The position numbers were made by a program, and so were the translations under genes. The notes beneath the pieces are model-generated. The model was given only the letters and a program-made list of their open reading frames with translations, was not told the origin of the DNA and made no database searches. A DNA stretch of 64,000 nucleotides from Flavivirga spongiicola. GTDB taxonomy: Bacteria; Bacteroidota; Bacteroidia; Flavobacteriales; Flavobacteriaceae. Location of the stretch: the NCBI RefSeq assembly GCF_030540825.1, contig NZ_JAUOEO010000001.1:4415001-4479000 (forward strand), read 5' to 3'. Shown here in pieces: positions 1-7,877 of the stretch; position 1 is the first letter of the stretch, and each line of letters starts with the position of its first letter.

Positions 1-796
1 TACAGCCAGCTATGTTACCTGCTTTGGGTTGTGCACCGCTCATCCCTCCTAACCCTGCTGTTAAAAATATTTTTCCTTTAGAATCTTCTCCTTTTGGTAA
101 AATTTTACGAAAAGCATTCATAACTGTAATCGTTGTCCCGTGTACAATGCCCTGCGGTCCTATATACATAAATGAACCGGCTGTCATTTGTCCATATTGA
201 GTCACCCCTAATGCATTAAATTTTTCCCAATCATCCGGCTGCGAATAATTAGGTATCATCATACCATTGGTTACAATAACTCTTGGGGCATTTTTAGAAG
301 AAGGAAATAAACCCATGGGATGACCTGAATATATATGCAAGGTTTGTTCATCCGTTATGGTCGCTAAATATTGCATTACTAAAAGGTACTGTGCCCAATT
401 TTGAAATACAGCACCATTTCCCCCATAAGTTATTAATTCCTCAGGGTGTTGCGCAACAGCAGGATTTAGATTATTCTGAATCATGAGCATAATGGCAGCT
501 GCTTGTGAAGATTTAGCAGGATATTCTGAAATTGGTCTTGCATACATTGTATAATCTGGCTTGAATCTATACATATAAATTCTGCCATATGCTTTCAATT
601 CTTCTGCAAATTCAATAGCTAACTCCAAATGCCAATCTTTTGGAAAATAACGCAACGCATTTCTAACGGCCAATTGTTTTTCTTCTATGGATAAAATATC
701 TTTTCGCTTTGGAGCTCTATTTACATCTAATGGATATACTCTTTTAGTTGGTAATACCTTAGGGATTCCCTGTAATATTTGATCTTGAAATGTCAT
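1..796 (-). CDS. hutU: Urocanate hydratase, N-terminal part (cut by window edge)
   Basis: Second enzyme of histidine degradation, converting urocanate to imidazolonepropionate with tightly bound NAD+ in the cytoplasm. Translating the minus strand from the ATG at 796 gives an uninterrupted frame of 265 codons to the window edge. It reads MTFQDQILQGIPKVLP at the start, then YGGNGAVFQNWAQYLL and MTAGSFMYIGPQGIVHGT, which are typical of the urocanase N-terminal and NAD-binding regions. The C-terminal half, with the catalytic cysteine region, lies outside the window. The start is 8 bp downstream of the hutH stop, so the two are almost certainly co-transcribed from the hutH promoter. The remaining hut genes may follow to the left, which cannot be seen here. 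Identification is firm; only the 3' end is missing. Confidence 0.95.
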   Translation of the reverse strand, partial: MTFQDQILQGIPKVLPTKRVYPLDVNRAPKRKDILSIEEKQLAVRNALRYFPKDWHLELAIEFAEELKAYGRIYMYRFKPDYTMYARPISEYPAKSSQAAAIMLMIQNNLNPAVAQHPEELITYGGNGAVFQNWAQYLLVMQYLATITDEQTLHIYSGHPMGLFPSSKNAPRVIVTNGMMIPNYSQPDDWEKFNALGVTQYGQMTAGSFMYIGPQGIVHGTTITVMNAFRKILPKGEDSKGKIFLTAGLGGMSGAQPKAGNIAGC

Positions 797-804
797 TTCT
801 GTGT

Positions 805-2298
805 TTACTTTAAAATGAAAGCTTGGTTTTTAACTAATTGAATCATACTATTGATATCATCTTTCAGGATTCTATCATCTTCTAATTTTGGAACTTTTTC
901 TCTGATAATTCTGAAGTTTTCTTCCAGAATATCTGAAAAAGTGTTAGGTCTTCTAAATTCTAAAGCTTGCGCAGCATACATAAGCTCTATCGCTAATATT
1001 TTATCGACATTTCCTAATATCTGATTGAATTTACGACCTGAAATGCTTCCCATAGACACATGGTCTTCCTGCCCTAAAGATGTTGGAATACTATCTGCCG
1101 ATGGCGGAAAACATAATGATTTATTTTCTGTAACCAAAGCGGCTGTTGTGTATTGCGGAATCATAAAACCAGAATTTAACCCACCACCGCTAGTTAATAA
1201 TCGTGGCAACCCAAATTTCCCTTCTAATAATAGATAGCAACGTCTGTCTGAAATGTTTCCTAATTCTGATGCTGCAATAGAGGCATAATCTAATGCCATG
1301 GCTAAAGGTTGCCCGTGAAAGTTTCCTCCGGAAATAGCTTCTGTATCGCTTAAGACAATAGGGTTATCTGTAACAGAATTCATTTCTATTTCTGCTAATT
1401 CTTTTAAATGATAATAGGCATTTCTAGAAGCTCCATGAACTTGAGGAATACAACGCATTGAGTAAGGATCTTGAACACGTTCACAATCTTCATGAGAGTT
1501 TAAATTTTGTGACTTATGAAGTAACATAGACATTCTTTCAGCAACTTTTATAGTGCCTTTAAAAGGGCGTATTCTATGTAATTCCTCTCTAAACGGAGAA
1601 GAGCTCCCTTGATAGCCTTCTATACTCATAGCACCAGAAACATCCGCTAAATCTAATAAATAGGCCATTTTATTTAAGCCAATAATAGCATGTGCCAAAA
1701 TAAATTGCGTACCATTTATTAAACCCAGGCCTTCTTTAGCCTGCAATGTTAAAGGTGTTAATTGATGTTTTTCTAATCCAATTTTTGCTTGCTCAATTTT
1801 ATTATCAATCCAAAATTCTCCTTCTCCTATTAAAGGTAAAAATAAATGTGATAATGGTGCCAAGTCTCCTGATGCTCCAACAGAACCTTGCTCAGGGACT
1901 ACGGGCAATAAATTATTGTCAATGAAATATAAAATTCTTTCAATTAATTCTAATCGGACTCCCGAATACCCTTGACATAAAGCATGAACCTTACAAATCA
2001 TCATAATCTTAGACAACTCTTTGTCTATAGGGTTTCCAACACCAACTGCATGTGTAATCAACAGGTTTTCTTGTAATTTATTGGTCTCTTCTGCGGTGAT
2101 TTGAACGTCGCATAATGGTCCGAATCCAGTATTAATGCCATACACCGCTTTATGTCCAGCTGCCATAGTCTCAACTTTCTTTCTACAGGCTATCACTTGT
2201 TCTTTTGCTTCAACAGTGATAACCCCATTTAATTCGCCTTTAGAAATGGCTAATACCTTATCAACTGTCAAATTATCTATACCGTATTTGAATGTCAT
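805..2298 (-). CDS. hutH: Histidine ammonia-lyase (histidase)
   Basis: First step of histidine catabolism: non-oxidative deamination of L-histidine to trans-urocanate and ammonia. The protein carries GSVGASGDLAPLSHL, whose Ala-Ser-Gly cyclises to the MIO electrophile. It also has YGINTGFGPL near the N-terminus and the SSSPFREELHRIRP and QEDHVSMGS segments of the aromatic amino-acid lyase family. The frame is open from a TTG at 2322, but the ATG at 2298 is preferred. With that start the Ala-Ser-Gly falls at residues 142-144, as in the classical Pseudomonas enzyme, and the TTG would lie inside the predicted -7 promoter element. The length (497 aa) is normal for the family. It heads an operon with hutU and is divergent from a LysR-type gene. 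Confidence 0.97.
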   Translation of the reverse strand: MTFKYGIDNLTVDKVLAISKGELNGVITVEAKEQVIACRKKVETMAAGHKAVYGINTGFGPLCDVQITAEETNKLQENLLITHAVGVGNPIDKELSKIMMICKVHALCQGYSGVRLELIERILYFIDNNLLPVVPEQGSVGASGDLAPLSHLFLPLIGEGEFWIDNKIEQAKIGLEKHQLTPLTLQAKEGLGLINGTQFILAHAIIGLNKMAYLLDLADVSGAMSIEGYQGSSSPFREELHRIRPFKGTIKVAERMSMLLHKSQNLNSHEDCERVQDPYSMRCIPQVHGASRNAYYHLKELAEIEMNSVTDNPIVLSDTEAISGGNFHGQPLAMALDYASIAASELGNISDRRCYLLLEGKFGLPRLLTSGGGLNSGFMIPQYTTAALVTENKSLCFPPSADSIPTSLGQEDHVSMGSISGRKFNQILGNVDKILAIELMYAAQALEFRRPNTFSDILEENFRIIREKVPKLEDDRILKDDINSMIQLVKNQAFILK

Positions 2299-2308
2299 TT
2301 TATAAAAA

Positions 2309-2339
2309 TTGGTGAATAACAAAGTTATTTCTATTTTTG
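2309..2339 (+). promoter_or_regulatory. Promoter for the divergent lysR gene
   Basis: TTG (2309-2311), a 20-bp spacer and TATTTTTG (2332-2339) fit the Bacteroidota -33/-7 consensus on the plus strand. The lysR ATG is at 2378. It overlaps the hutH promoter, so the two transcripts would compete for the same ~40 bp. Confidence 0.5.
2315..2329. promoter_or_regulatory. Inverted repeat, candidate LysR operator
   Basis: AATAAC-AAA-GTTATT is a perfect 6-3-6 inverted repeat. It covers the hutH -7 element and lies between the -33 and -7 elements of lysR. Its size and T-N11-A geometry suit a LysR-family dimer site. The assignment is inferred from position only. Confidence 0.4.
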
Positions 2340-2350
2340 ATAACCAACAA
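2320..2350 (-). promoter_or_regulatory. Bacteroidota-type promoter for hutHU
   Basis: On the minus strand TAACTTTG (2320-2327) matches the Bacteroidota -7 consensus TAnnTTTG. TTGTTG (2345-2350) sits 17-20 bp upstream as the -33 element. The predicted transcript would begin about 15 nt before the preferred hutH ATG at 2298. It overlaps the oppositely oriented lysR promoter. Confidence 0.6.
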
Positions 2351-2377
2351 TACTATTTAAGTCCCTAAATAATAACT

Positions 2378-3271
2378 ATGAGTTATCAAATAGAGTTAAG
2401 ACATATAAAATACTTTTTAGCGGTTGCTAAAGATTTACATTTTAGAAAAGCTGCAGAGCGATTATTTATTTCCCAGCCAGGATTAAGTAGACAAATTAAA
2501 CAGATGGAAGATGATTTGGGGGTTCTTTTATTTGAAAGGCATAATAGAAAGGTCATACTAACTAAAGCTGGTGAATATCTTAAAGAAGAATTAGCATTAA
2601 ATTTAAAAAGCCTGGAACATACTTTTTATCACGCAAAATTGTTAAATGATGGAAAAAAAGGTGATTTAAAATTTGGCTATGTAGGTTCTGCCATGCAGGA
2701 AATAATTCCAAATTTATTAATAGAATTTAAAAAAGAACATCCTAATGTCCTTTTTAATCTAAAGGAAATGGATAATCATAAACAAATAGAAGAGTTACTT
2801 TCATACCATATAGATTTAGGCTTTGTGCGTTTAGACCGTGTGCCAAAAGAATTGGAAATTACACCTATTTTAAAAGAAAATTTTTGCCTCGTATTACCGC
2901 ATAACCATGCTCTGAATAAAGAAAACTTTAAGGGTTTATATCAATTAAAGGAGGAGTCATTTATTTTATTCGATCCAAAATATAGCGCTACCTATTATGA
3001 AAAAGTGATGCAAATTTTTGATGATAGTGGTTTTTCTCCTATTGTTTCTCATAATACCATTCATGCAAGCTCCATATATAAACTTGTAGAAAATAGTTTT
3101 GGAGTATCTATTGTTCCTAAATCTCTAATAGATATCAATAACAAAAAAGTAAAGTTTATTGAATTATCTAAAATAAAACAAAAAACCACACTTTCAATTG
3201 TTTGGAATAAGCACAATAGAAATCCTATTTTGGATAGGGTTTTTGATTTTATTTCGGAATTATCAAGATGA
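2378..3271 (+). CDS. LysR-family transcriptional regulator, probable hut regulator
   Basis: A 297-residue DNA-binding regulator. The N-terminus (residues ~5-65) is a typical LysR winged helix-turn-helix: ELRHIKYFLAVAKDLHFRKA, then AERLFISQPGLSRQIKQMEDD. Residues ~90-295 form the two-lobed effector-binding domain of periplasmic-binding-protein fold. The ATG at 2378 is the only start that keeps the HTH intact, and it is preceded by a Bacteroidota-type promoter. It is transcribed divergently from hutHU with only 79 bp between the starts. That is the standard arrangement for a LysR protein that controls its neighbour and itself. Control of histidine use is therefore inferred. Most studied hut regulators are GntR-type HutC or HutP, so a LysR regulator here would be a different solution. 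The gene ends at a strong palindromic terminator. Confidence 0.9.
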   Translation: MSYQIELRHIKYFLAVAKDLHFRKAAERLFISQPGLSRQIKQMEDDLGVLLFERHNRKVILTKAGEYLKEELALNLKSLEHTFYHAKLLNDGKKGDLKFGYVGSAMQEIIPNLLIEFKKEHPNVLFNLKEMDNHKQIEELLSYHIDLGFVRLDRVPKELEITPILKENFCLVLPHNHALNKENFKGLYQLKEESFILFDPKYSATYYEKVMQIFDDSGFSPIVSHNTIHASSIYKLVENSFGVSIVPKSLIDINNKKVKFIELSKIKQKTTLSIVWNKHNRNPILDRVFDFISELSR

Positions 3272-3318
3272 ATTTAGTTAAAGAAAATAGAAGAATAAGC
3301 TTTTCATAATATTTTTTT

Positions 3319-3348
3319 AAAGGGTTATTTTATATAAAATAACCCTTT
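3319..3348. terminator. Palindromic bidirectional terminator
   Basis: A perfect 30-bp palindrome whose half-site is AAAGGGTTATTTTAT, followed by a T tract on the plus strand. It lies in the 191-bp gap between convergent genes (lysR from the left, the M16 peptidase from the right) and would fold into a ~13-bp stem in either transcript. Confidence 0.75.
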
Positions 3349-3462
3349 TGCTATCTTCCATTTATTTCTAACTAACTCAAATAATTTACACTAAAACAAA
3401 AGTATAAAGAAAGATACCAGCACTTTTAATTATATATATTATTTATTTATAAACAACACCGA

Positions 3463-6294
3463 TTAAACTTTAGGTTTGAATACAATTTCATATGATTTTG
3501 CGTCTTTTAAGAATGTTTTTACAAAGTTTTGAATATCTTTTGTTGTAATACTATTAATAATATCTTCAAAATTCTTTGAATCGTTCATATTATACCCCTC
3601 ACGATAAAAACGTGTTAACAAACTCATATCGTAACTATTATAATCTTTTTGCTGCTTTCTTTCTTTTAAATAATTTGTTAGCGTTTTATCTAAATCTACT
3701 TGAATAATATTACCCTGCGCTATTTTATTTATTTCTTCATGCACAATAGCTATTAAAGTTTCTACCTTTTCTGGGTTACAATCAAAATTCACAGAAATAG
3801 ATGCTTTTTGCAATGGACGTTTAGATAAACCCGCACTGGTGCTAGCTCCATAAGTCCCTCCTTCTTCTTCTCTTAAAGTTTCTGTATACCTTAAATCCAA
3901 CATATCTCCTAATGTACGAGCTATCAAGGCATTTTTTAAACTATACTCATAATCATTTTTATATGAAATCCTTACAGAACTTTTTGGGTCTTCCATTTTT
4001 AGATAAATGTCTTTATCTATTTTTCCACTTAACCATGGTGTGGAATTGTTTTTCCAATTTTCCTTTATATCGTTGGTTGGTATACTCGCTATATACTTTT
4101 CTAATAAAGGTTTTAAAGCATCTTTTTGAATATCACCTACAATAAAAAATTCGAAATCTGCTGCATTACTAAACCTGTCATTATAGATAACCTTTATTTT
4201 ATCAAAAGAAATATCTTTAATAAAATCGTCATTAAACAGACGGCGTTTTGGATTATTATTTCCGTATAACGTAACCGTCATACTATCTTTCATTTTCTCA
4301 GCTACATTTTCTTTTCTTCTTATTTTGTAATTTTCTACATTTTGCATGATGACGTTAAATCCATTCTCATCAAAACGGGGCTTTACGAAACGAAGGTATA
4401 CCATCTGTAACATGGTTTCTGTATCTTTTGTTACAGATGAACCTGAAACGCTTTCTGATAAATTTGAAACACTAACTGAGGCACTCGCAGTTTTACCAGC
4501 CAACACTTTTGGCAAATCTGTAGCAGAATAATCTCCTAATCCAGAGTATTGTATAACATTACCTAATAAATTTGCTGAAGGCAAATCTGTATCTTTTAAT
4601 AACGATGTACCTCCTTTACTTAGTCCCATTAGTTTTACATCGTTTGCATTCTTATTGGCATACTTGTAATGTACTTTAATGCCATTATCCAAAGTAAATG
4701 TTGTAGAACCTAAAATTTTATTTTCTTCTTCAGATGTAATAGCACCTTTTTTAATCGTAATACCAGAAATTAATGTTTTTCCTCCAAATTCATCTGTATA
4801 AGCTTCTATAGAGGCATCATTTTCCACTTTGCTAATAATATTTAATGCATCTTCTTTAGTCAAATTATTATTACCTTTTACACCAGTAACAGTTAAAAAT
4901 CTATTTTTATCTGCGTATAACTTTTTAAGTGCTACATTAATTTCATCTGATTTTAATGTGCTAAAAATTCTTTTTACAATCTCAAATTCTTTTTCAATAT
5001 CTGTAATAGCTACATTAGTTAAATAATTATCCTGTATTAATTGAACGATACGACTATGAGACATATCGTCTTTTTTACTGATCTGGTTTTCGTAATAACT
5101 AGTGAAATTTGTAATAATTCGTTCTATCTCAGCTTTAGAAAACCCAAATTTCACAGCTCTATTAACTTCTGTTAAAACTGATTTAAATGCTGCATGCTGT
5201 TGATTTGGCTTTGGAGACACAGAAATGTTAAAAGCTTTTGTTGATCTAGAATGATCTGAATAGCCTATGCCTGCACCTAAAAAAGTAGCTTCTGGTTTTC
5301 TAGAAAGCTCATTGATTCTTGCGGATAACATACTAGTTATCATATTATTTAATAAAGATTCTTTTAAGCTTGCTACGGTTTCTTCTTTTAAAGGCTTCGG
5401 GTGTCTTATTCCAAAACTTATACTAGATGTAGATACCTCTTCGTCCATAGCCATAGAATACAACATAACGTCATTATCCGGAATATTAACAACAAAACGT
5501 TCTTTAGGATTATTGACAGCTGGAATCTTTGAAAATAATGCTTTAATTTTTTTTTCAACTTGATTAACATCTATATCCCCTATAATAGCAATAGCTTGTA
5601 AATCGGTTCTATACCAATCATGATAAAAGTCACGTAATGCTTTGTATTCAAAATTATCAACGATATCCATTAATCCAATTGGCATACGTTGTGCATACTT
5701 TGAATCATTAAACATGGTGCCTATATTTTTCTGAAGGATTCGCATACCGCCATTCTGGCGTGTACGCCATTCTTCTTTAATAACACCTCTTTCTGCATCA
5801 ATTTCCTCATCTGTAAGTAATAAATAATTTGACCAATCATGTAATACCAATAAGCCTGTATCTATTAGTTCTGGTGTTGTAGGGATATTGTTTATATTGT
5901 ATACGGTCTCATCAAAAGATGTATAAGCATTAATGTCTTTTCCAAAAACTAGTCCATGTTTTTGCATTGTATTTAAAATACCTTTTCCTTCAAAGTTTTT
6001 GGTTCCATTAAACGCCATGTGTTCTAAAAAATGAGCCAAACCTTGTTGATCATCGTTTTCTAAAACAGAACCTACATTTTGGATAATATAATAACTCGCT
6101 ACATCTTTAGTAATATCTGTACTTTTTAGGTAATAAGTTAAACCATTTGGGAGCACTCCCTTTTTTATACTTTGGTCTATAGGTAGTAGACTGTTTGAAT
6201 CTACGCTTTTTACCACCTCTTGTGCAAGCAAATTAGTTATGGTGCTTACTATAAATAGTAAAAAAGCAATTGTTTTAACTTGTTGTTTAATCAT
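3463..6294 (-). CDS. M16 family zinc metallopeptidase, two-lobed, exported
   Basis: A 943-residue insulinase/pitrilysin-family protease. Residues 1-25 are a signal peptide ending ...TNLLAQ, so it acts in the periplasm or outer membrane. The inverted zinc motif HxxEH is intact as HFLEHMAFNG (His88, Glu91, His92). The third ligand is probably Glu168 in DEEIDAERGVIKEEW, the same spacing as in pitrilysin. The second half (after ~residue 520) is the usual catalytically silent M16 domain, with an RxxT-YG-like region RYTETLREEEGGTYGAS near residue 800. The length matches the ~940-aa PqqL-like proteins of Bacteroidota. It is monocistronic by appearance: convergent with lysR, with 569 bp separating it from sprF upstream. 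The substrate cannot be told from sequence. Confidence 0.93.
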   Translation of the reverse strand: MIKQQVKTIAFLLFIVSTITNLLAQEVVKSVDSNSLLPIDQSIKKGVLPNGLTYYLKSTDITKDVASYYIIQNVGSVLENDDQQGLAHFLEHMAFNGTKNFEGKGILNTMQKHGLVFGKDINAYTSFDETVYNINNIPTTPELIDTGLLVLHDWSNYLLLTDEEIDAERGVIKEEWRTRQNGGMRILQKNIGTMFNDSKYAQRMPIGLMDIVDNFEYKALRDFYHDWYRTDLQAIAIIGDIDVNQVEKKIKALFSKIPAVNNPKERFVVNIPDNDVMLYSMAMDEEVSTSSISFGIRHPKPLKEETVASLKESLLNNMITSMLSARINELSRKPEATFLGAGIGYSDHSRSTKAFNISVSPKPNQQHAAFKSVLTEVNRAVKFGFSKAEIERIITNFTSYYENQISKKDDMSHSRIVQLIQDNYLTNVAITDIEKEFEIVKRIFSTLKSDEINVALKKLYADKNRFLTVTGVKGNNNLTKEDALNIISKVENDASIEAYTDEFGGKTLISGITIKKGAITSEEENKILGSTTFTLDNGIKVHYKYANKNANDVKLMGLSKGGTSLLKDTDLPSANLLGNVIQYSGLGDYSATDLPKVLAGKTASASVSVSNLSESVSGSSVTKDTETMLQMVYLRFVKPRFDENGFNVIMQNVENYKIRRKENVAEKMKDSMTVTLYGNNNPKRRLFNDDFIKDISFDKIKVIYNDRFSNAADFEFFIVGDIQKDALKPLLEKYIASIPTNDIKENWKNNSTPWLSGKIDKDIYLKMEDPKSSVRISYKNDYEYSLKNALIARTLGDMLDLRYTETLREEEGGTYGASTSAGLSKRPLQKASISVNFDCNPEKVETLIAIVHEEINKIAQGNIIQVDLDKTLTNYLKERKQQKDYNSYDMSLLTRFYREGYNMNDSKNFEDIINSITTKDIQNFVKTFLKDAKSYEIVFKPKV

Positions 6295-6863
6295 TAGTAT
6301 TTGTTTTTGTTTGTATGTAGGTTAAGACGCCAGTATTTTATTTTACCCTATTAATAAAATGTTAAAATTATCTTTTTGTTTGACAAAGTATTCTTTAAAT
6401 AACAACAAATAAAACTTAGAACGGGTAGTTCTGGAAATAATTACTTATAAAGAATTACAAATAACAAATACATATTTATGTCGTGCACAACATAAATTCA
6501 ACATGAGTATTGACTTTTAGAGAACGCTGATATTTTTAATTTGATCGCCTCTTTAATACCAAATAAATACTATTGAATCTGGAAAGTTAAAAACGGTGGT
6601 TTATAAGTTGAAATAGACTTTCAACCTTTTGGCTAGTTATCTTGAATCATTTTTTTGTTGAGTATCTAATACCAATTTGGGTATAAATTATAAGAGAATA
6701 ATGTTTAATAGATACTAATATACTTTATCTAATTAAAGCGTGGGTGAAGAAAAACAGCTATAATGCGCATATAACTAAAATGATCACTTTTTTTCAAAAA
6801 AGTAATCACATATTTAAAAAATAGAATACATTATTTCTTATTATAAAATAAAAATAAGTTTAA
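6295..6863. other. Intergenic region between sprF and the M16 peptidase
   Basis: 569 bp of AT-rich DNA with no convincing gene. It holds the 5' region of the peptidase gene and the 3' region of the spr operon. Two structures stand out: a 24-bp near-palindrome at 6474-6497, and an A/T-only hairpin at 6781-6808 (ACTTTTTT/AAAAAAGT arms) just after sprF that may help end the spr transcript. Confidence 0.6.
6474..6497. promoter_or_regulatory. Near-perfect 24-bp palindrome, candidate operator
   Basis: ATTTATGT-C-GTGCAC-A-ACATAAAT: the 8-bp arms pair perfectly, the core GTGCAC is itself a palindrome, and only one symmetric position is mismatched. It lies ~180 bp upstream of the M16 peptidase start. 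The length suggests a dimeric regulator site; the cognate protein is unknown. Confidence 0.35.
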
Positions 6864-7862
6864 TTAATGCACAGGGCTTTGTGTACATGGACAGTTACTA
6901 ATACCACGTAAAAAGTCTAATCCTATAGTAACCATATGTGTACCAGAGTTGAAACTGGACAGGTTATTAGTTGTAATTTGATAAGCATAACCTAAATAGA
7001 AAATAGACTTCTTAAAACCGACCATTGGTCCAATGTTCAAAGGCTTAAAAAATTGATCATTAAGAAAACGATACGATATTCCAGCCCAATAATAATCTTC
7101 ATTTCTACTAAACTTTCTAAATTTAAAATTTAAATCTGTACTTGATCTTTTATCACTACTAAACAATTGATAATAAACCGACGGTTCAAATTCTAAACCA
7201 CTTTTTTTAGGGCCTCGAAATGTATATCCAGAGTATATTTGATAATTTAAAAGTAAATTTGGTTCAAATGTTCTAATAGTTTCGTCAATATCTTTACCTA
7301 GAATATTATTAGCATTAAAGCTCATAAAAAAACCTTTAAACCTGTACAAGGCACTAACATCAAAGTTATTATTTGAAGTAGATCTATCATCTGTTGGTAT
7401 AACAGGGAAAGGATCTTGAGAAGAAGGTTCAAATTTATCAACGTCAATTCTAAAACTATTGAGGTTATAAGAAATACCAAATGATAAGTACATCTTAGCA
7501 TAATAATCTAAGATAAGATGATGTGCAAAAGAAAATTTGGCTCCTTGTTGAATGGTAAGTCCATTACTATCATTGTAAAGAGATACACCTATCCCAGAGC
7601 GGTCCGCAATTCTAAAATCAGCATAAATAGATTGGTTCTGAGGTGCATCTTTTATACCAACCCATTGTGTCAATCCATTAGCTCTAGTCTTTAGGTTATC
7701 TCCAATTCCGGCATATGCAGGAGAAACTACAAAGTTGTTTTCTGCCAAATACTGCGTAAAAACAGGTAAGTTTAACTCTTGGCTATAGCTGTTAGCTATA
7801 ACCAAGAGACATACATATATAAATAGTTTTTGCATTTGAATCATTTTAATTTTTAAAATCAT
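6864..7862 (-). CDS. sprF: Gliding motility protein SprF (PorP/SprF family outer-membrane barrel)
   Basis: PorP/SprF-family beta-barrel. In F. johnsoniae, SprF is needed to bring SprB to the cell surface. After a signal peptide (QKLFIYVCLLVIANSYSQ) the mature protein begins ELNLPVFTQYLAENNFVVSPAYAGIGD, split here as ELNLPVFTQY and VVSPAYAGIGD. That is the family signature of a partner-binding N-terminus and the 'NP/SPAYAG' turn, followed by alternating barrel strands to the C-terminus. There is an ATG 15 bp after the sprB stop (7862). In-frame ATGs at 7844 and 7835 also precede the signal peptide, and the last gives the tidiest one. It is the last gene of the sprC-sprD-sprB-sprF operon, the same order as in F. 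johnsoniae. The C-terminal CPCTQSPVH tail is unusual but clear. Confidence 0.93.
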   Translation of the reverse strand: MILKIKMIQMQKLFIYVCLLVIANSYSQELNLPVFTQYLAENNFVVSPAYAGIGDNLKTRANGLTQWVGIKDAPQNQSIYADFRIADRSGIGVSLYNDSNGLTIQQGAKFSFAHHLILDYYAKMYLSFGISYNLNSFRIDVDKFEPSSQDPFPVIPTDDRSTSNNNFDVSALYRFKGFFMSFNANNILGKDIDETIRTFEPNLLLNYQIYSGYTFRGPKKSGLEFEPSVYYQLFSSDKRSSTDLNFKFRKFSRNEDYYWAGISYRFLNDQFFKPLNIGPMVGFKKSIFYLGYAYQITTNNLSSFNSGTHMVTIGLDFLRGISNCPCTQSPVH

Positions 7863-7877
7863 AATCCTTTATTTTCA

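Noticed and set aside
2299-2322. Longer hutH start at the TTG at 2322
   Set aside because: That codon overlaps the predicted -7 promoter element. The ATG at 2298 places the MIO triad at 142-144 as in characterised histidases.
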